From Polyangiaceae bacterium (GTDB taxonomy: Bacteria > Myxococcota_A > Polyangia > Polyangiales > Polyangiaceae): a DNA stretch of 64,000 nt. The translations under genes were made by a program, and so were the position numbers. The notes under the pieces are model-generated. The model had not been told where the DNA came from and did no database searches. It was given only the letters and a program-made list of their open reading frames with translations. Location of the stretch: assembly GCA_013214025.1 (NCBI GenBank), contig JABSRN010000057.1:1-64000 (forward strand), written 5' to 3'. Positions 63,644-64,000 of this stretch are shown piece by piece (position 1 is the first letter of the stretch; each line of letters starts with the position of its first letter).

Positions 63644-64000
63644 CTAGCTGGGCAAGCCGTGGGTCTGAAAGTGCTCTGCGGCTTCATCCAACCGGACACA
63701 CCGATGACCCCGTGCCTTGAGCACTTCGACCACGGCGCAGAAGGTTTCGAATTTTTGCTGATAGGGGATCTTCAGATCAGGCTGATGCGGAACCAGTGCG
63801 GCTAGGCCGTCCGATTCATCGAGTAAGTCCACTCCGTGAAGTTCAATGTTCACCAATGGCTCGCCCACCACGCCTGCCGCAAGCCAGCAACTTCTTGTCG
63901 GCCCCGCTAAGGCCAGCGAGGTACCTATGAACGGGAGGCGACTCTTGCGGACCACTTGGATCGGCAGTTCGAGCATTCCTTCGCCCCGACTCCAGTAGGG
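63644..64000 (-). CDS. Polysaccharide deacetylase, C-terminal part (runs off the window)
   Basis: The frame is open through the window edge, so the 5' end is missing. Visible: PYWSRGEGMLELPIQVVRK, LPFIGTSLALAG, NIELHGVDLLDE, HQPDLKIPYQQKFETFCAVVEVLKARGHRC and the final helix RLDEAAEHF. This is the C-terminal pattern of NodB-fold deacetylases, in which the P..G.LELPI strand, a His before GVDLLD and the closing helix are conserved. The NodB catalytic Asp/His motifs lie in the missing N-terminal part. Convergent with mlaF. Confidence 0.75.
   Translation of the reverse strand, partial: PYWSRGEGMLELPIQVVRKSRLPFIGTSLALAGPTRSCWLAAGVVGEPLVNIELHGVDLLDESDGLAALVPHQPDLKIPYQQKFETFCAVVEVLKARGHRCVRLDEAAEHFQTHGLPS

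Overview
The window comes from a high-GC Gram-negative bacterium, most likely a member of the Myxococcota. The evidence is a lipoprotein with four or more cysteine-rich repeats of the myxobacterial disulfide-repeat type (26947-28422), an IgGFc-binding-domain lipoprotein (50350-52344), a large Ser/Thr kinase (22654-24255), a 1754-residue pseudokinase-TPR protein (32349-37613), and many lipoproteins of no recognised family. No rRNA, tRNA, CRISPR array, insertion sequence or phage gene was seen.

Layout. 1-4400: three unrecognised lipoproteins, a branched-chain aminotransferase (ilvE) and a PDZ lipoprotein. 4600-7200: panB-panC-tmk on the minus strand. 7400-10900: a DUF1415-like protein, a DNRLRE-type lipoprotein, then oppD-oppF ATPases without permeases. 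10900-20400: a GT-C type membrane protein, a lipoprotein, plsB, a MepA-like endopeptidase, a solitary DNA methyltransferase and an acyl-CoA dehydrogenase. 20400-28400: an outer-membrane-like protein, arfB, a kinase with a TPR-like membrane protein, and two secreted lipoproteins. 28400-32300: a 14-bp tandem repeat, a GNAT, a CHK-like kinase, a MaoC-type protein and a decayed amidohydrolase. 32300-42400: the giant pseudokinase-TPR protein, a VWA lipoprotein, a SMUG1-type uracil-DNA glycosylase, a DRE-TIM aldolase and a caspase-fold protein that has lost its catalytic His. 42600-48100: lspA-lgt-folD and a divergent MrfA-type helicase. 48200-55100: an IPT/TIG lipoprotein coupled to the IgGFc-binding lipoprotein, a secreted HExxH protein and a helical-repeat protein. 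55400-64000: a PGYGQQP-repeat lipoprotein, cyaY, ileS, thiE, a small lipoprotein, a VanZ-like protein, thiG, a small unknown, mlaF, and the 3' end of a polysaccharide deacetylase gene.

How the genes fit together. lspA and lgt mature lipoproteins, and the window encodes over a dozen of them. panB, panC, thiG, thiE, folD and ilvE are cofactor or amino-acid genes; plsB, mlaF and the acyl-CoA dehydrogenase concern lipids.

The most unusual signal is not a gene. Five perfect inverted repeats with 15-20 bp arms and 4-11 nt loops are scattered through the window, several of them inside coding sequence or over start or stop codons, and their arms share no sequence. By a simple random estimate fewer than one would be expected. 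Other points of interest are the degenerate caspase, the giant pseudokinase, an IleRS with about 100 extra residues after its KMSKS loop, and a thymidylate kinase without the usual P-loop lysine.
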